From positions 1 through 6,403 of the forward strand of contig JALSIF010000015.1 of the NCBI GenBank assembly GCA_026981635.1: 6,403 nucleotides of DNA, read 5' to 3'. Source of the stretch: JALSIF01 sp026981635 [NCBI: bacterium] (lineage in GTDB: Bacteria > 4484-113 > JALSIF01). The first letter of the stretch is position 1, and each line of letters begins with the position of its first letter. Of this stretch, positions 6,158-6,403 are shown one piece after another. A program made the position numbers and the translations under genes. The notes beneath the pieces were generated by a model, which saw only the letters and a list, made by a program, of their open reading frames with translations, was not told the DNA's origin and did not search any database.

Positions 6158-6403
6158 TCAGCGCTCCAGGACCTCAACCTCGGCCATCAGGCGGCCGCTT
6201 CTCGGGTTTTGCTCCATCTTTCTTATGCGCACCCGGCCGCGGCCGCGAAGGCTCACCAGGCTTCCCTCGGCGACGGGGCGGTGGACCCGGGTCTCCAGCC
6301 TGAAGTCCACCGCCACGAACTCCTCCTCTATGGCCTCGCGGGCTTCGCTGCGGCCCAGGCGGAAGGCCCGCGCCACCAGGGCGTCCAGGCGGGGGGAGGG
6401 GAG
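6158..6403 (-). CDS. ylmH: YlmH-type S4-domain RNA-binding protein, C-terminal part (5' end outside window)
   Basis: The frame is open to the right edge and gives 81 residues ending in TGA (6158-6160). The visible part begins LPSPRLDALVARAF. Residues 5-60 are an S4 RNA-binding fold: RLDALV, then LGRSEAREAIEEEFVAV (the helix-turn typical of S4), VAEGSLVSLRGRGRVRI. The VSxRGxGR motif followed by a short beta hairpin and the C-terminus is the pattern of YlmH (about 260 aa in Bacillus subtilis), in which the S4 domain is C-terminal. YlmH binds RNA/ribosomes and has been linked to ribosome-associated quality control; in Bacillota the gene usually sits in the ylm-divIVA cell-division cluster, which cannot be checked here. 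A different S4 protein remains possible because the N-terminal domain is not in view. Confidence 0.75.
   Translation of the reverse strand, partial: LPSPRLDALVARAFRLGRSEAREAIEEEFVAVDFRLETRVHRPVAEGSLVSLRGRGRVRIRKMEQNPRSGRLMAEVEVLER

Overview
The window is a GC-rich bacterial chromosome segment (many stretches above 65-70% G+C by eye). It holds five protein genes, two of them cut by the window edges, and one tRNA gene. The lineage cannot be fixed from the sequence. The YlmH-type S4 protein at the right edge is best known from Bacillota and cyanobacteria, while the TolB-like and M28/PA/PDZ families in the middle are widespread (Acidobacteriota, Bacteroidota and others). Two genes have clear Sec signal peptides, so the left two thirds looks like an exported-protein region.

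Left part (1-1853, + strand): the C-terminal 617 or so codons of a modular extracellular-type protein. It has the tail of an Fn3-like domain, two PKD-like domains with acidic DxNxDG/DxDxDG loops, then about seven degenerate 51-65 residue units that look like a beta-propeller. It converges, with a 5-nt gap, on a TolB/PD40-type propeller protein on the - strand (1859-2983). That gene is divergent from a secreted M28 zinc aminopeptidase with inserted PA and C-terminal PDZ domains (3115-4941; the frame is open from a TTG at 3028). The divergent pair suggests extracytoplasmic peptide or protein handling, but a functional link is inference.

Right part: 25 nt after the peptidase lies a complete class II glutamine amidotransferase gene (4967-5752). 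Its composition is very different (roughly one third G+C, AGA/AT-ending codons). It stops 2 nt short of the 3' end of a tRNA-Ser(CGA) gene on the opposite strand (5755-5844). This looks like one foreign gene placed exactly against a tRNA 3' end, the most striking feature of the window.

Upstream of the tRNA, the 313-nt spacer to the last gene contains a good minus-strand sigma-70-like promoter (TTGACC-17 nt-GATAAT, 6018-6046). It also has a 12-bp direct repeat carrying two TATAAC boxes exactly 17 nt apart (5859-5893). The window ends in the C-terminal 81 codons of a YlmH-type S4 RNA-binding protein (- strand). No CRISPR array, insertion sequence, integrase or convincing intrinsic terminator was seen.
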